From contig NZ_CP134398.1 of NCBI RefSeq assembly GCF_002968335.2, forward strand, positions 1,302,001 through 1,366,000: DNA of 64,000 nucleotides, given 5' to 3'. Shown here one piece after another: positions 1 through 10,291 of the stretch. The notes below the pieces were generated by a model. That model was given only the letters and a program-made list of their open reading frames with translations. It was not told where the DNA came from and ran no database searches. The DNA comes from Mycobacterium sp. ITM-2016-00316 (GTDB lineage: Bacteria; Actinomycetota; Actinomycetes; Mycobacteriales; Mycobacteriaceae). The translations under genes and the position numbers were made by a program. How positions within the stretch are numbered: the first letter of the stretch is position 1; the number at the start of each line of letters is the position of its first letter.

Positions 1-54
1 ACCGTATTGACTGATCGTGCCCGTTGGGCACCTTCTGTGAAAGTCGGTATCCAC

Positions 55-1365
55 ATGGACGCCACTGATCTCGACACGTTCATTGATGCGTTGATTGATG
101 ACCTCACCCCGGTGCCTGCACCCGAGGATGACGCCGATCGCCGGTTGTGTCATCTGCTCGACAGTCCCCGCCGGATCGTTGATGAACCACCCCTGTTGGC
201 GGTGCTGGCGGCGGCGGTGACCTTGCGCAATCTGTTCGATCATGTGATCGCCCAAGCGGTCGCGGCCGCCGAGCGGGCTGGGATCCCGCCACGCAAGCAC
301 CTGCGCACGGGGGCCGATCTGCTCACCAGTCTGGGTGTGGCGCCGGGTGCGGCGTACCGGGCTGCGCGGGTGGGCCGGGCGGCGCACACCTTGCCGGCGT
401 TGACGCAGTTGCAGCGCCTTGGTGGGGTCGGTATCGAGTTCGCCGACGCGGTCGGCAAGGGCGTCGCGCATGTGTCCGGCAGGGTCGCGTTGTCTGATGA
501 GGACCGGGCCGCTGTCGTGACGACGCTGATGATCGAGACCACACCCTCCGGTGTCGATAAGAAGGCCCGCGAGATCGCCATCGCGAAGGCCGCCGTATCG
601 CCGCAGGCTGAGGATGTGGTGCCGGTCGCCGAAAACACTGACCTCAACGACATGACTGTGGTGCAGACCGAGGACGGGCGGGTCGCGGCCAGCCTGGATC
701 TCGACGCGCTCACCGCGGAAGAACTGCTCGCCGCGCTGGACCCGTTGTGCCGGCCGATACCGCTGCCCGACGGGTCCCCGGACCCACGCCCGACCGGGCG
801 CCGCCGCGCCGACGCGTTCGGTCAGATCATGCGGACCTACCTGTCGAGCTCCCTGCGCCCGATGAGCGGGGGCGTGCTCCCGCACGTCACCCTCACCCGC
901 CCCGCCGCAGCTGGATCCGTGGACTTTCTCGGATTCGGCGGGCCCGTCAGCACCCGCACCGCCGACCTCATCATGTGCGACAGCACCCTGACCTCGGTGA
1001 CCATCGACGCCGCCGGCGCACCGCTGGACGTCGGGCGCAGCGAGCGACTGTTCACACCCGCCATCCGGAAAGGGTTGGCGGTCCGCGATCGTGGGTGCGC
1101 GCACCCCGGGTGCGGGCGTCCGGTGTCGTGGTGCGACGCCCACCACATCCAACCCTGGAGCAGCGGCGGGCGCACCAGCATCGACAACGGGGTGCTGCTG
1201 TGCCGACTGCACCACACCGCGATCCACCACGGCGGCTGGCAGGTCTACCTCGGCGCCGACCGCCACCCCTGGTTCATCCCGCCCCATGACCCGGCCGGCC
1301 CCGAACCGGCACATCTGCGATCCCACGCCCGACGCACCATGACCGACCTGCCCACCGCCGCATAA
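55..1365 (+). CDS. 13E12 repeat family (DUF222) HNH endonuclease-like protein
   Basis: The N-terminal two thirds is the Ala/Asp-rich helical DUF222 region typical of the mycobacterial 13E12 repeat family. The C-terminus carries an HNH nuclease motif with paired cysteines and histidines (CAHPGCGRPVSWCDAHHIQPW, then CRLHH). That layout suggests a zinc-stabilised DNA-cleaving domain. Family members are multicopy in mycobacterial genomes and their cellular role is unknown. I chose ATG 55. The frame is open to the left edge, and TTG 7 or a start before the window cannot be excluded. No mobility gene accompanies it, and the next gene, htpG, is convergent. Confidence 0.85.
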   Translation: MDATDLDTFIDALIDDLTPVPAPEDDADRRLCHLLDSPRRIVDEPPLLAVLAAAVTLRNLFDHVIAQAVAAAERAGIPPRKHLRTGADLLTSLGVAPGAAYRAARVGRAAHTLPALTQLQRLGGVGIEFADAVGKGVAHVSGRVALSDEDRAAVVTTLMIETTPSGVDKKAREIAIAKAAVSPQAEDVVPVAENTDLNDMTVVQTEDGRVAASLDLDALTAEELLAALDPLCRPIPLPDGSPDPRPTGRRRADAFGQIMRTYLSSSLRPMSGGVLPHVTLTRPAAAGSVDFLGFGGPVSTRTADLIMCDSTLTSVTIDAAGAPLDVGRSERLFTPAIRKGLAVRDRGCAHPGCGRPVSWCDAHHIQPWSSGGRTSIDNGVLLCRLHHTAIHHGGWQVYLGADRHPWFIPPHDPAGPEPAHLRSHARRTMTDLPTAA

Positions 1366-1510
1366 CCAAACCCGCACGGCACCTTGACAACTCCACAGAG
1401 AACACCGCCCACGCAGGCGGGGCCGGCGGGGAGCACGCCGCCGGACCCGCCACGGCGAACCACGCCAACGTGCCCCGGTCAGAGGCGACCCGTGGCCTGT
1501 GTGGCCGGCC

Positions 1511-3418
1511 CTAGAAGGTCTTGGCCAACCGGTCAGCGAGAATGGCAGCGAAGCGCGCCGGGTCGTCGAGGGACCCGCCCTCGGCGAGAAGAGCGGTGCC
1601 GTACAGCAACTCGGCGGTATCGGCGAGCCTGTCCGGTGACGACGCCAGGGCGTCCCGCAGACCCGCGACGAGGGCGTGATCGGGGTTGAGCTCCAGGATC
1701 CGCTTGCCCACGGGCACCTCCTGACCGGAGGCGCGGTACATGCGCGCCAACTGCGGGGTGATGCCGAAGGCGTCGGTGATCAGGCAGGCCGGCGACGACG
1801 TCAGTCGGGTTGACAGCCGCACTTCCTTGACGTGTTCGTCGAGCGTCTCCTGCAGCCAAGTGAGCAGATCGGCGAAGTCGCTGCGGTCGGTATCGGCCTT
1901 GTCGTCTGCGGAGCCGAGATCGACCTCGCCCTTGGCCACCGACTGCAGTGCCTTGCCGCCGAACTCCGGCACCGATTCGACCCACACCTCGTCGACCGGG
2001 TCGGTGAGCAGCAGTACTTCATAGCCCTTGGCCTTGAAAGCCTCCAGATGGGGAGAGTGCTCCAGCAATTGGCGTGATTCGCCGGTCGCATAGAAGATCT
2101 GTTCCTGGTCGTCCTTCATTCGTCCCACGTAGTCGGCCAGCGTCGTGGGCGTTTCCGGACTGAACGTGGACGCGAATGACGACAGGCCCAGCACGGTGTC
2201 GCGGTTGTCGGTATCGGAGAGCAGCCCCTCCTTGAACGCGCGGCCGAACTGCGTCCAGAAGGTCGCGTAGTCATCCGGGCGGTTTGCCTGCAGCTCCTTG
2301 ATCGCCGAGAGCACCTTCTTGGTGAGACTGCGCCGGATCACCTTGATCTGGCGGTCCTGCTGCAGAATCTCACGAGACACGTTGAGCGACATGTCCTGTG
2401 CGTCGACGACACCCTTGACGAACCGCAGGTACTCCGGAATGAGCTCGTCGCAGTCGCTCATGATGAAGACCCGCTTGACGTACAGCTGCACGCCGGTGTG
2501 CCCGTCGCGGTTGAACAGGTCGAACGGTGCCATCGAAGGGATGAACAACAGCGCCTGATACTCGAACGTGCCCTCGGCCTTCATCGCGATGACATCGAGT
2601 GGCTCATCCCACGCATGGCCGATGTGCCGATAGAACTCCCGGTACTCCTCCTCGGAGACCTCGCTCTTGGACTTCGCCCACAAGGCGGTGCGCGAGTTGA
2701 CGGTCTCCGTCTCGATGGTGACGGTCGGCTCGCCACAGTCCTCGGTGGCCGGGGCCGTCTTCTCGACCTGCATCCGGATCGGCCAGGAGATGAAGTCCGA
2801 GTACTTCTTGACCAGCTGCCGGATCTTGAACGGCGCGGTGTAGTCGTGCAACTCGTCGTCGGCATCCTCGGGCTTGAGGTGCAAGGTGACCGACGTGCCC
2901 TGCGGAGCATCGTCGACGGCCGCAATGGTGTAGGTGCCGTCGCCGCTGGATTCCCAACGGGTGGCGGTGCTCTCGCCGGCCTTGCGGGTCAGCAGGACGA
3001 CCGAGTCGGCCACCATGAACGTCGAATAGAAACCGATACCGAATTGACCGATGAGGTCGCTGACCTCGCCCTGCTGCTGCGCCTCGCTGAGCTTTCGGCG
3101 CAACTCGCCGGTACCCGACTTGGCGAGCGTGCCGATCAGGTCGACGACCTCGTCGCGGGACATGCCGATCCCGTTGTCGCGGATGGTCAGCGTCCTTGCG
3201 GCCTTGTCTGCATCTATCTCGATGTGCAGGTCGGACGTGTCGACGTCCAGGTCCTTGTCCTGATACGCCGCGAGCCGCAACTTGTCCAGCGCGTCGGAGG
3301 CGTTCGAGACCAGTTCCCGCAGGAACGAGTCCTTGTTGGAGTAGATGGAGTGCACCATCAGCTGCAACAGCTGACGGGCCTCGGCCTGGAATTCTCTCTG
3401 TTCGACCTGCTCGCTCAC
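1511..3418 (-). CDS. htpG: HtpG, Hsp90-family molecular chaperone
   Basis: A cytosolic ATP-dependent chaperone of 635 residues, the usual length for bacterial Hsp90. The GHKL ATPase domain is intact: [20 protein letters not shown] near the N-terminus, DNGIGM, and GQFGIGFYS for the ATP lid. The middle and C-terminal dimerisation domains follow. I chose GTG 3418, which gives an N-terminus of [17 protein letters not shown] matching the family. An extension of 12 residues upstream is possible but looks non-conserved. The gene lies 62 bases downstream of the pcd stop on the same strand, so it may have its own promoter. Confidence 0.97.
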
Positions 3419-3480
3419 AGCCCGCGATATTACGTGCGGCGGGCAGGAGCGCATCGACCCGGGGTTGGACCCGGCCCCGC

Positions 3481-5025
3481 TCAGCCGAACTGCACGCCCT
3501 GGGCGAGCGGCAGCTCGGACGAGTAGTTGACGGTATTGGTGGCCCGGCGCATGTAGGCCTTCCAGGAGTCCGATCCGGACTCCCGGCCGCCGCCGGTCTG
3601 CTTCTCGCCGCCGAACGCGCCGCCGATCTCGGCGCCCGAGGTACCGATGTTGACGTTGGCGATACCGCAGTCCGAACCGTCGGCGGCCATGAACCGCTCT
3701 GCCTCACGGACGTCGGTGGTGAAGATTGCCGACGAAAGTCCCTGCGGCACCGCATTGTTCAGCTCGATCGCGGAGTCCAGATCGTCGTAGGTCAGCACGT
3801 ACAGAATCGGGGCGAAGGTCTCGTTGTGTACCACCTCGGTCTGCTCGGGCATCCGGACCAGCGCCGGTGCCACGTAATAGGCGCCCTCGTCACCCATGTC
3901 GTGACGGTGCCCGCCGATGGCCTCGCCGCCGTCGGCGCGGGCGGCCTCCAGTGCACCGACCATGTCGCGGTAGGCGCGGGCATGGATCAGCGGGCCCACC
4001 AGGGTGCCCTCGACGGAGGGGTCACCGATGGGCAGCGTCTTGTATGCCGCGGCGATCCGTCGGCACAGCTCGTCGGCGATCGAGGAGTGCGCGATCACCC
4101 GTCGCATCGTCGTACACCGCTGCCCGGCCGTCCCGGCCGCCGAGAACACGATGGCGCGCACCGCGAGGTCGAGATCCGCTGACGGGGTGACGATGGCGGC
4201 GTTGTTGCCGCCGAGTTCCAGCAGTACCTTGCCGAAACGGCGAGCCACCCGCGGGCCGACCGCCTGACCCATTCGCACCGAACCGGTCGCGCTCACCAAC
4301 GCGACCCGGGGATCGTCGACGAGTTGTTCACCGATCTCGCGGCCACCCTGGATGAGGCGGGCGACGTTCTCCGACGCGCCGACGTCGGCGCAGGCGCGCT
4401 CGAGCAGCGCCTGGCACGCGATGGCGGTCAACGGGGTCAATTCCGACGGTTTCCAGACCACGGTGTCCCCGCACACCAGCGCGACCGCGGTGTTCCACGC
4501 CCACACCGCTACCGGGAAGTTGAAGGCGGTGATGACGCCGACCACACCGACCGGGTGCCAGGTTTCCATGAGTCGGTGGCCGGGCCGTTCGGAGGCGATC
4601 GTCTTGCCGTAGAGCTGGCGGGACAACCCGACGGCGAACTGGCAGATGTCGATCATCTCCTGCACCTCGCCGAGCGCCTCGGAGGTGATCTTGCCGGCCT
4701 CCACCGTCACCAGCGTGGCGAGATCGGACTTGTGCTCGGTGAGCAGTTCCCCGAGCCGCGCCACCAACGCACCGCGCACGGGAGCCGGAGTGGTCCGCCA
4801 GCCGAGGAAGGCCGCCGCGGCGGCGGCGATGGCGTCATCGGTCTCGGCCGCGGTGTGCTCGGGAACAGTGAAGAGCACGGCGCCGCTGATCGGGCTGCCC
4901 GCGGGCAGCCCCGGCCCGTTCGGTGCCTCAAGCCGGGCGTCGGCGCCGATCGCCTGCAAGGCGACGCGTACCCGGTCACGGAGGTCATCGGCGGTGGGGA
5001 GGGTACTGGTCTGCATGACGGTCAT
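3481..5025 (-). CDS. pcd: L-2-aminoadipate-6-semialdehyde / piperideine-6-carboxylate dehydrogenase
   Basis: An NAD(P)-dependent aldehyde dehydrogenase of the ALDH7 type, 514 residues. It is expected to oxidise the piperideine-6-carboxylate made by Lat to 2-aminoadipate in lysine catabolism. Visible motifs are TAFNFPVAVWAWN in the cofactor domain, ELGGNNAAIV with the general-base Glu, and GTAGQRCTTMRR with the catalytic Cys near residue 304. The ATG at 5025 overlaps the hglS stop by four bases (ATGA), so the two are co-transcribed and translationally coupled. The M. tuberculosis counterpart (Rv3293) sits in the same block. Upstream in-frame codons inside hglS are not needed. Confidence 0.93.
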   Translation of the reverse strand: MTVMQTSTLPTADDLRDRVRVALQAIGADARLEAPNGPGLPAGSPISGAVLFTVPEHTAAETDDAIAAAAAAFLGWRTTPAPVRGALVARLGELLTEHKSDLATLVTVEAGKITSEALGEVQEMIDICQFAVGLSRQLYGKTIASERPGHRLMETWHPVGVVGVITAFNFPVAVWAWNTAVALVCGDTVVWKPSELTPLTAIACQALLERACADVGASENVARLIQGGREIGEQLVDDPRVALVSATGSVRMGQAVGPRVARRFGKVLLELGGNNAAIVTPSADLDLAVRAIVFSAAGTAGQRCTTMRRVIAHSSIADELCRRIAAAYKTLPIGDPSVEGTLVGPLIHARAYRDMVGALEAARADGGEAIGGHRHDMGDEGAYYVAPALVRMPEQTEVVHNETFAPILYVLTYDDLDSAIELNNAVPQGLSSAIFTTDVREAERFMAADGSDCGIANVNIGTSGAEIGGAFGGEKQTGGGRESGSDSWKAYMRRATNTVNYSSELPLAQGVQFG

Positions 5026-6221
5026 GATGCCGCTTTCTCGTAGAGGGCGTAAGGGTCGTGAATGTGATGGTCGATGGCGCCCGACATCCAATCGAGGTTG
5101 TAGCCCGACGCGTCGGATTCGTGCACCGGTTCGGCATCGGTATCGAGGTTGGAGCGGAAGATGCCGGCTGCCGATGCCGGCAGGAAGTCCTCGTAGACAA
5201 TTGGTTTCGCCGGATCCCCGCCGTGGTAGTACGCGAGACCCTCGGCGGCCATGGCCGCATGGGTGTCCGGGAAGTACGCGTGCCAGCGACCGGGATCGGC
5301 CATGGCCGCGTCGTAACGTTCGCGACCCGCCGGGGTGAGCGCCACACCGCGTGCCTCGACCTCGCCGAAGCGCACTCGCAGCGTGCCGTCGGTCACCGCG
5401 CCATCCCGACCGCGGAACCGTCGCGGTTCGGCGAGCGCCCGAAAAGAAGTCTGGCGTAGCAGCACCGCGGGCCCGGCGGTGCGTGGCGGTCCCTGGATCG
5501 CGTCGATCATGGTGACGCCGCGAGCGGTCATCCGGGCGTACAACTCGTCGATGTCCAGCACGCGGGGCGTGAGGTGGTTGATGTGGGTGGTCTGCACACC
5601 GGCGATGTCGGCAGCCACCGCCGACACCGCCGCCAACTCGTCGTACCAGGCCTTGTCGATCGGCTCTTGGGACAGCGCGAACGTCGCGGTGGCTCGGCGC
5701 ACGAAGTCCTCGGCGTCCGCGGACGGGCAGCCGTCGATGGCGATGCGGCGGGCCTGGGCGATCAGCGCCGGATCGAAGAGCTGACGACTGCCGATGAAGG
5801 TGCCCACCCTGGTGCGCAGGTCGGGGGAGAAGAACCGCGCGTCGTCGGTGGCGAGCATCGAGGTGAACACCCGAAAGGGGTTAGCGTCCAACTCGTCTAT
5901 ATCGATGGGCCGGAACGCCGTCGACACTACCGGCACCGGGGAGGCCGCCTCGCGAAGATCGTAGAACCCGACCGGGAACATGCCGAATGCCGCGAAAAGG
6001 TCGGCGGCGTCGGCAAGTTCGGTGGCGCTGCCGACCCTGATCGCACCGTGGCGTTCCGCGGTGACCCGACCCGGCGAGCCGAGGGCCGCCGAGCCGGTGT
6101 GATCGCGATTCACCTCGGCGGTGACCTCGACAAGGGTGGTGTAGGCGGGGACCTCCGCGCCGTACATCTGCGACAGCGCAGCGGCGAACGATGCGCGCAG
6201 CTGTGAAGTGGGAACGGTCAT
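5022..6221 (-). CDS. hglS: 2-oxoadipate dioxygenase/decarboxylase (DUF1338, HglS-like)
   Basis: A 399-residue DUF1338 protein. Characterised members (HglS) are Fe(II) enzymes that convert 2-oxoadipate to D-2-hydroxyglutarate in lysine degradation. The family stretch TTHINHLTPR, with metal-site His and substrate-binding Arg, is present. So are the N-terminal SPGRVTAERHGAIR and the C-terminal VYEDFLPASAAGIF. The start at 6221 has GGAG about ten bases upstream and leaves 18 bases to the divergent lrpA. Placement between pcd and lrpA/lat supports a step of lysine catabolism beyond 2-aminoadipate. The M. tuberculosis equivalent, Rv3292, is usually annotated as hypothetical. Confidence 0.88.
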   Translation of the reverse strand: MTVPTSQLRASFAAALSQMYGAEVPAYTTLVEVTAEVNRDHTGSAALGSPGRVTAERHGAIRVGSATELADAADLFAAFGMFPVGFYDLREAASPVPVVSTAFRPIDIDELDANPFRVFTSMLATDDARFFSPDLRTRVGTFIGSRQLFDPALIAQARRIAIDGCPSADAEDFVRRATATFALSQEPIDKAWYDELAAVSAVAADIAGVQTTHINHLTPRVLDIDELYARMTARGVTMIDAIQGPPRTAGPAVLLRQTSFRALAEPRRFRGRDGAVTDGTLRVRFGEVEARGVALTPAGRERYDAAMADPGRWHAYFPDTHAAMAAEGLAYYHGGDPAKPIVYEDFLPASAAGIFRSNLDTDAEPVHESDASGYNLDWMSGAIDHHIHDPYALYEKAAS

Positions 6222-6222
6222 C

Positions 6223-6231
6223 TGCGATAGT
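6223..6231 (+). promoter_or_regulatory. possible extended -10 of a leaderless lrpA transcript
   Basis: TGCGATAGT resembles an extended -10 element. It ends 8 bases before the lrpA ATG, so transcription would start at or next to the start codon. No Shine-Dalgarno sequence precedes lrpA, which fits. The 18-base gap also means the hglS promoter must lie inside lrpA. Motif evidence only. Confidence 0.35.
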
Positions 6232-6239
6232 CTCCGGCC

Positions 6240-6701
6240 ATGGTCGACACCGAGCACCTCGACGATATCGATCGGATCCTGGTGCGCGAGCTCATCACGG
6301 ATGGACGGGCGACGCTGGCACACCTTGCCGCGACCGCGGGGCTTTCGGTGTCGGCGGTGCAGTCGCGGGTGCGTCGACTGGAATCCCGCGGTGTGGTGAC
6401 CGGGTACACGGCCCGGATCAACCCCGAGACCGTCGGGCACATGCTGTCGGCGTTTGTGGCCATCACTCCTCTTGATCCCTCTCAACCCGATGATGCTCCG
6501 GCTCGGCTGCGCCACATCGATGAGATCGAGTCGTGCTATTCGGTGGCCGGCGATGAGAGCTATGTGCTGTTGGTGCGTGTCGCCTCGGCGCGGACGCTGG
6601 AAGACCTGCTGCAGCGCATCCGCACGGCGGCCAATGTCCGCACGCGAAGCACCATCATCTTACAGACTTTTTACGACGGAAGAACCAACCTGCCGGAATA
6701 G
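6240..6701 (+). CDS. lrpA: Lrp/AsnC-family transcriptional regulator (LrpA)
   Basis: A 153-residue feast/famine regulator. An N-terminal winged helix-turn-helix (ATLAHLAATAGLSVSAVQSR, near residues 22-41) is followed by a RAM/Lrp ligand-binding domain. In M. tuberculosis the orthologue, next to lat, binds amino acids and controls lat. The gene is divergent from hglS and 49 bases upstream of lat on the same strand. It is therefore placed to control both arms of the lysine block from one small region. Confidence 0.93.
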   Translation: MVDTEHLDDIDRILVRELITDGRATLAHLAATAGLSVSAVQSRVRRLESRGVVTGYTARINPETVGHMLSAFVAITPLDPSQPDDAPARLRHIDEIESCYSVAGDESYVLLVRVASARTLEDLLQRIRTAANVRTRSTIILQTFYDGRTNLPE

Positions 6702-6750
6702 TTCCTGTCAGATGGTGCGGGGGGCGTAAAAATTGCGTTAGGATGGCGCC

Positions 6751-8077
<1,327 letters not shown>

Positions 8078-8091
<14 letters not shown>

Positions 8092-8611
8092 TCAAGCCGC
8101 GGATCAGCCCCTTGAGTCGGGGGATATCGGCGCCGCTGACCAGGATGCACTCGTGGCGTTCGGCCAGTTTTCTTGCCGCCGGTGTGAACTCGTTGTTGGT
8201 CACCACCATGGTGTGGGTGCAGTCCTGCATCGCGGCACCGGCCACCACCTCCTGGACGGCGCTGGTGCCGACCGGACGGTTCATCCGTTTGCATTGCACG
8301 GCAAGGCGATCCGGGCGACGGCCGATGACGAGATCGACACCCCAATCCCCGGTGATGGACGTCATGATGACCGGGGTGCCGCACGAGCGGGCGATCCGCG
8401 CGATGTAGTCCTCGAACTCGGTCCCGGACATGGTGTCGATCGGATTCTCGTTCGGGGCCGGGGTGCGTAAGCCCGTCAGGAAGTGCGGTACGGCAGCCAC
8501 CGCGAGTGGGGCGAGCAGTGCCGCGGTCAGCGCCAGTGGCCAGCCGCCGCCCGCGGTGTAAACGACGGCACCGGCGGTGACGCCTACCGCCAGAACGATC
8601 TTGATCCGCAC
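8078..8611 (-). CDS. Mrr-like restriction-endonuclease-fold membrane protein
   Basis: The first 45 residues form one or two membrane segments (VLAVGVTAGAVVYTAG, then a hydrophobic stretch ending PHFL). The soluble remainder has the Mrr/PD-(D/E)xK nuclease signature GDWGVDLVI followed by AVQCKR, matching D...QxK. It then reads VQEVVAGAAMQDC and MVVTNNEFTPAA as in Mrr_cat domains. Type IV Mrr enzymes cut modified DNA, but membrane-anchored forms have no settled role. I chose GTG 8611 because it leaves two inverted repeats (8658-8711) in the intergenic region. ATG 8665 or 8695 would extend it. It overlaps the end of lat. Confidence 0.75.
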
Positions 8612-8657
8612 GCACGCATGGTAGGCGACCCGTCCGACAGCGCCGATGACGTCAAGT

Positions 8658-8673
8658 GCAACCATGGGGTTGC
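8658..8673. promoter_or_regulatory. inverted repeat GCAACC-ATGG-GGTTGC
   Basis: A perfect 6-base-arm inverted repeat with a 4-base centre lies 15 bases left of a second, longer palindrome. It is between the nuclease gene and the SRPBCC gene. It contains the GCAA/TTGC core of the neighbouring palindrome and may be a secondary binding site for the same regulator. Confidence 0.35.
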
Positions 8674-8687
8674 GTAACCCGGGCGGC

Positions 8688-8711
8688 ATGTGCAATCCTC
8701 AAGTTGCACAT
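8688..8711. promoter_or_regulatory. putative ArsR operator ATGTGCAA-N8-TTGCACAT
   Basis: Perfect 8-base arms (8688-8695 and 8704-8711) are separated by 8 bases. The element ends 20 bases upstream of the SRPBCC start. ArsR repressors bind dyads of this size, and the ArsR gene is the second gene of this operon, so autoregulation is the simplest reading. Confidence 0.55.
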
Positions 8712-8731
8712 AAGCCGACGAGGGAGCACTC

Positions 8732-9160
8732 ATGGACACGCTAGACATCACCCGCAGCATCGATATCGCCGCACCCATCACGAAAGTGTGGGCGGCGCTC
8801 ACCGAAGCGGATCTGATCGCCCAATGGCTGGGCGACAGCGCCGAGTTCGAGGCCGTCGCCGGCGGCACCGGCTACTTCGGCTGGCCCGCGCACGGCAAGT
8901 TCCGGGTGCTGGTCGAACAGGCCGAAAAGCCTCGGCTGCTGGTCTACCGGTGGGCCCGGGAGGCCGACACCGACCCGGTGCCCGGGAACTCGACCGTGGT
9001 GCGCATCGAGCTCGTCGAGATCGACGGCGGAACCCGACTCGCGCTGGTGGAAAGCGGATTCGAACAGTTGCATAACGCCGAGACGGCGCATGCGGAGAAT
9101 CAGGGCGGGTGGACCGCCGAACTCGGTGAACTGGTCGAGTTCCTGACGTCGGCGTCGTGA
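8732..9160 (+). CDS. SRPBCC (AHSA1-like) domain protein
   Basis: A 142-residue START/Bet v1-fold protein of the activator-of-Hsp90-ATPase-homologue-1 type. It opens with the typical ITRSIDIAAPITKVWAALT and contains the central AQWLGDSAEFE and VVRIELVEIDGGTRLALVESGF. These proteins bind hydrophobic ligands, and most have no assigned substrate. GAGGGAG lies seven bases before the ATG. The stop overlaps the next gene's GTG by four bases. An SRPBCC gene coupled to an ArsR repressor is a common actinobacterial and proteobacterial pair. Confidence 0.88.
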   Translation: MDTLDITRSIDIAAPITKVWAALTEADLIAQWLGDSAEFEAVAGGTGYFGWPAHGKFRVLVEQAEKPRLLVYRWAREADTDPVPGNSTVVRIELVEIDGGTRLALVESGFEQLHNAETAHAENQGGWTAELGELVEFLTSAS

Positions 9161-9498
9161 CGCCCGACTCTGCTGCGCCGGACCCGCCGACTCTGCTGGC
9201 CGTGCTGGCCGACGACACTCGTTGGCGCATCCTCACCGAACTCGGTGCTGCCGAGCTGTCGGCGAGCGCGCTGGCGACCCGCCTGCCGGTGAGCAGGCAG
9301 GCGATCGCCAAACACCTTTCGGTGTTGGCCGAGGCCGGCCTGGTCGAGTCGGTCCGGGCCGGTCGCGAGATCCGCTATCGCGCACTCGGTGCCCGGCTCA
9401 GCGCGCTGGGCACCGAGCTGACGGTGATCGGTCAGCAATGGGATCGTCGTCTTTCGGCTATCAAGCGCATCGCCGAAGGGCTGGATGAACGGGCATAA
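9157..9498 (+). CDS. ArsR-family winged-helix transcriptional regulator
   Basis: A 113-residue helix-turn-helix protein: LLAVLADDTRWRILTELG, then SASALATRLPVSRQAIAKHL as the recognition helix and a beta wing around RYRALGARL. I see no cysteine cluster of the metal-sensing kind, so it is probably not a classical metal sensor. GTG 9157 overlaps the SRPBCC stop, so the two are coupled. It probably represses its own operon through the dyad at 8688-8711. Confidence 0.88.
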   Translation: MTPDSAAPDPPTLLAVLADDTRWRILTELGAAELSASALATRLPVSRQAIAKHLSVLAEAGLVESVRAGREIRYRALGARLSALGTELTVIGQQWDRRLSAIKRIAEGLDERA

Positions 9499-9509
9499 TC
9501 CATCTCGAA

Positions 9510-10199
9510 ATGAGCGATGGACAACACGTCGGCAACCAGCCGGAGGAAGAGCTCGCACTCGCAGCGGGCGAACATCAGCATGTCGGCTGGTTCCGGTTCC
9601 ATTTCGCCGATGAGCGGTGGGAATGGTCCGAACAGGTGCAGCGCATGCACGGCTACGAGCCCGGCACGGTGCAACCGACCACCGAACTGGTGCTCGCGCA
9701 CAAACATCCGGATGACTACGGGCAGGTCTCGGCCACGCTGGCGGAGATCCGGCGTACCGGCGCGGCGTTCAGCACGCGGCACCGGATCGTCGACACCCAC
9801 GGTGTCACCCACCATGTGGTGGTCGTCGCCGATCAGCTGTTCGCCGAGGACGGCAGCACCGTCATCGGCACCCACGGTTTCTACATCGACGCCACCCCCT
9901 CGGGGCGGACGGGTGTGCGCGAACAGCAGGAACGGGTGAGCGAGGCCGTCGCCGAGATCGCCGAGGCCCGCAGCGGTATCGAACAGGCCAAGGGGATGCT
10001 CATGCTGATCTACCGCATCAGCGCCGATGCCGCCTTCGAGCTGCTGAAATGGCGGTCGCAGGAGACCAACACGAAGCTGCGGGCCCTCACAGAGCAGATC
10101 GCCAAGGATTTCCTCGAACTCGACTACCAGGAGCTGCTACCGCACCGCAGCGTGTACGACCGTCTGCTGCTGACCGCCCACCTGCGCGTCGGATCCTGA
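9510..10199 (+). CDS. PAS and ANTAR domain regulator (putative RNA-binding antiterminator)
   Basis: A 229-residue protein. An N-terminal PAS fold with the PAS_3-like signature (WSEQVQRMHGYEPGTVQP and HPDDYGQV) is followed by an ANTAR domain from about residue 145. The ANTAR hallmark is visible as IEQAKGMLMLIYRISADAAF. ANTAR domains bind paired RNA hairpins and prevent termination, and the PAS domain probably senses a small ligand or redox cue. It starts 11 bases after the arsR stop, with no obvious ribosome site, so it may be the distal gene of that operon. I did not find a convincing target two-hairpin RNA nearby. Confidence 0.88.
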   Translation: MSDGQHVGNQPEEELALAAGEHQHVGWFRFHFADERWEWSEQVQRMHGYEPGTVQPTTELVLAHKHPDDYGQVSATLAEIRRTGAAFSTRHRIVDTHGVTHHVVVVADQLFAEDGSTVIGTHGFYIDATPSGRTGVREQQERVSEAVAEIAEARSGIEQAKGMLMLIYRISADAAFELLKWRSQETNTKLRALTEQIAKDFLELDYQELLPHRSVYDRLLLTAHLRVGS

Positions 10200-10200
10200 C

Positions 10201-10226
10201 GTTTGCGCCCGCGTCCGCTCGGGCAT
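10201..10226 (+). promoter_or_regulatory. SigF-like promoter GTTT-N16-GGGCAT
   Basis: GTTT at 10201-10204 and GGGCAT at 10221-10226 match the mycobacterial SigF pattern GTTT-N15/17-GGGTAT with one change. It lies 66 bases before the GTG of the next small membrane protein. Motif evidence only. Confidence 0.4.
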
Positions 10227-10291
10227 CCCACGCCCATGGTGGTGGGCACCCCAGGTATGCCACGCTCCGGAATTTTCGTGGAGTGAGTGCC

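Noticed and set aside
55..1365. 13E12 HNH gene as a mobile element or intron endonuclease
   Set aside because: No terminal repeats, integrase or partner gene are visible. The family is multicopy but not known to transpose on its own.
2498..3526. 342-codon rightward frame opposite htpG
   Set aside because: It is the antisense shadow of a highly conserved chaperone gene. High GC gives long open antisense frames, and its composition (Arg, Gly, Leu, Val with no domain) is typical of a shadow.
9440..10291. ANTAR target RNA (paired hairpins) near the PAS-ANTAR gene
   Set aside because: I looked for two adjacent hairpins with short loops in the flanking non-coding sequence and found none convincing by eye.
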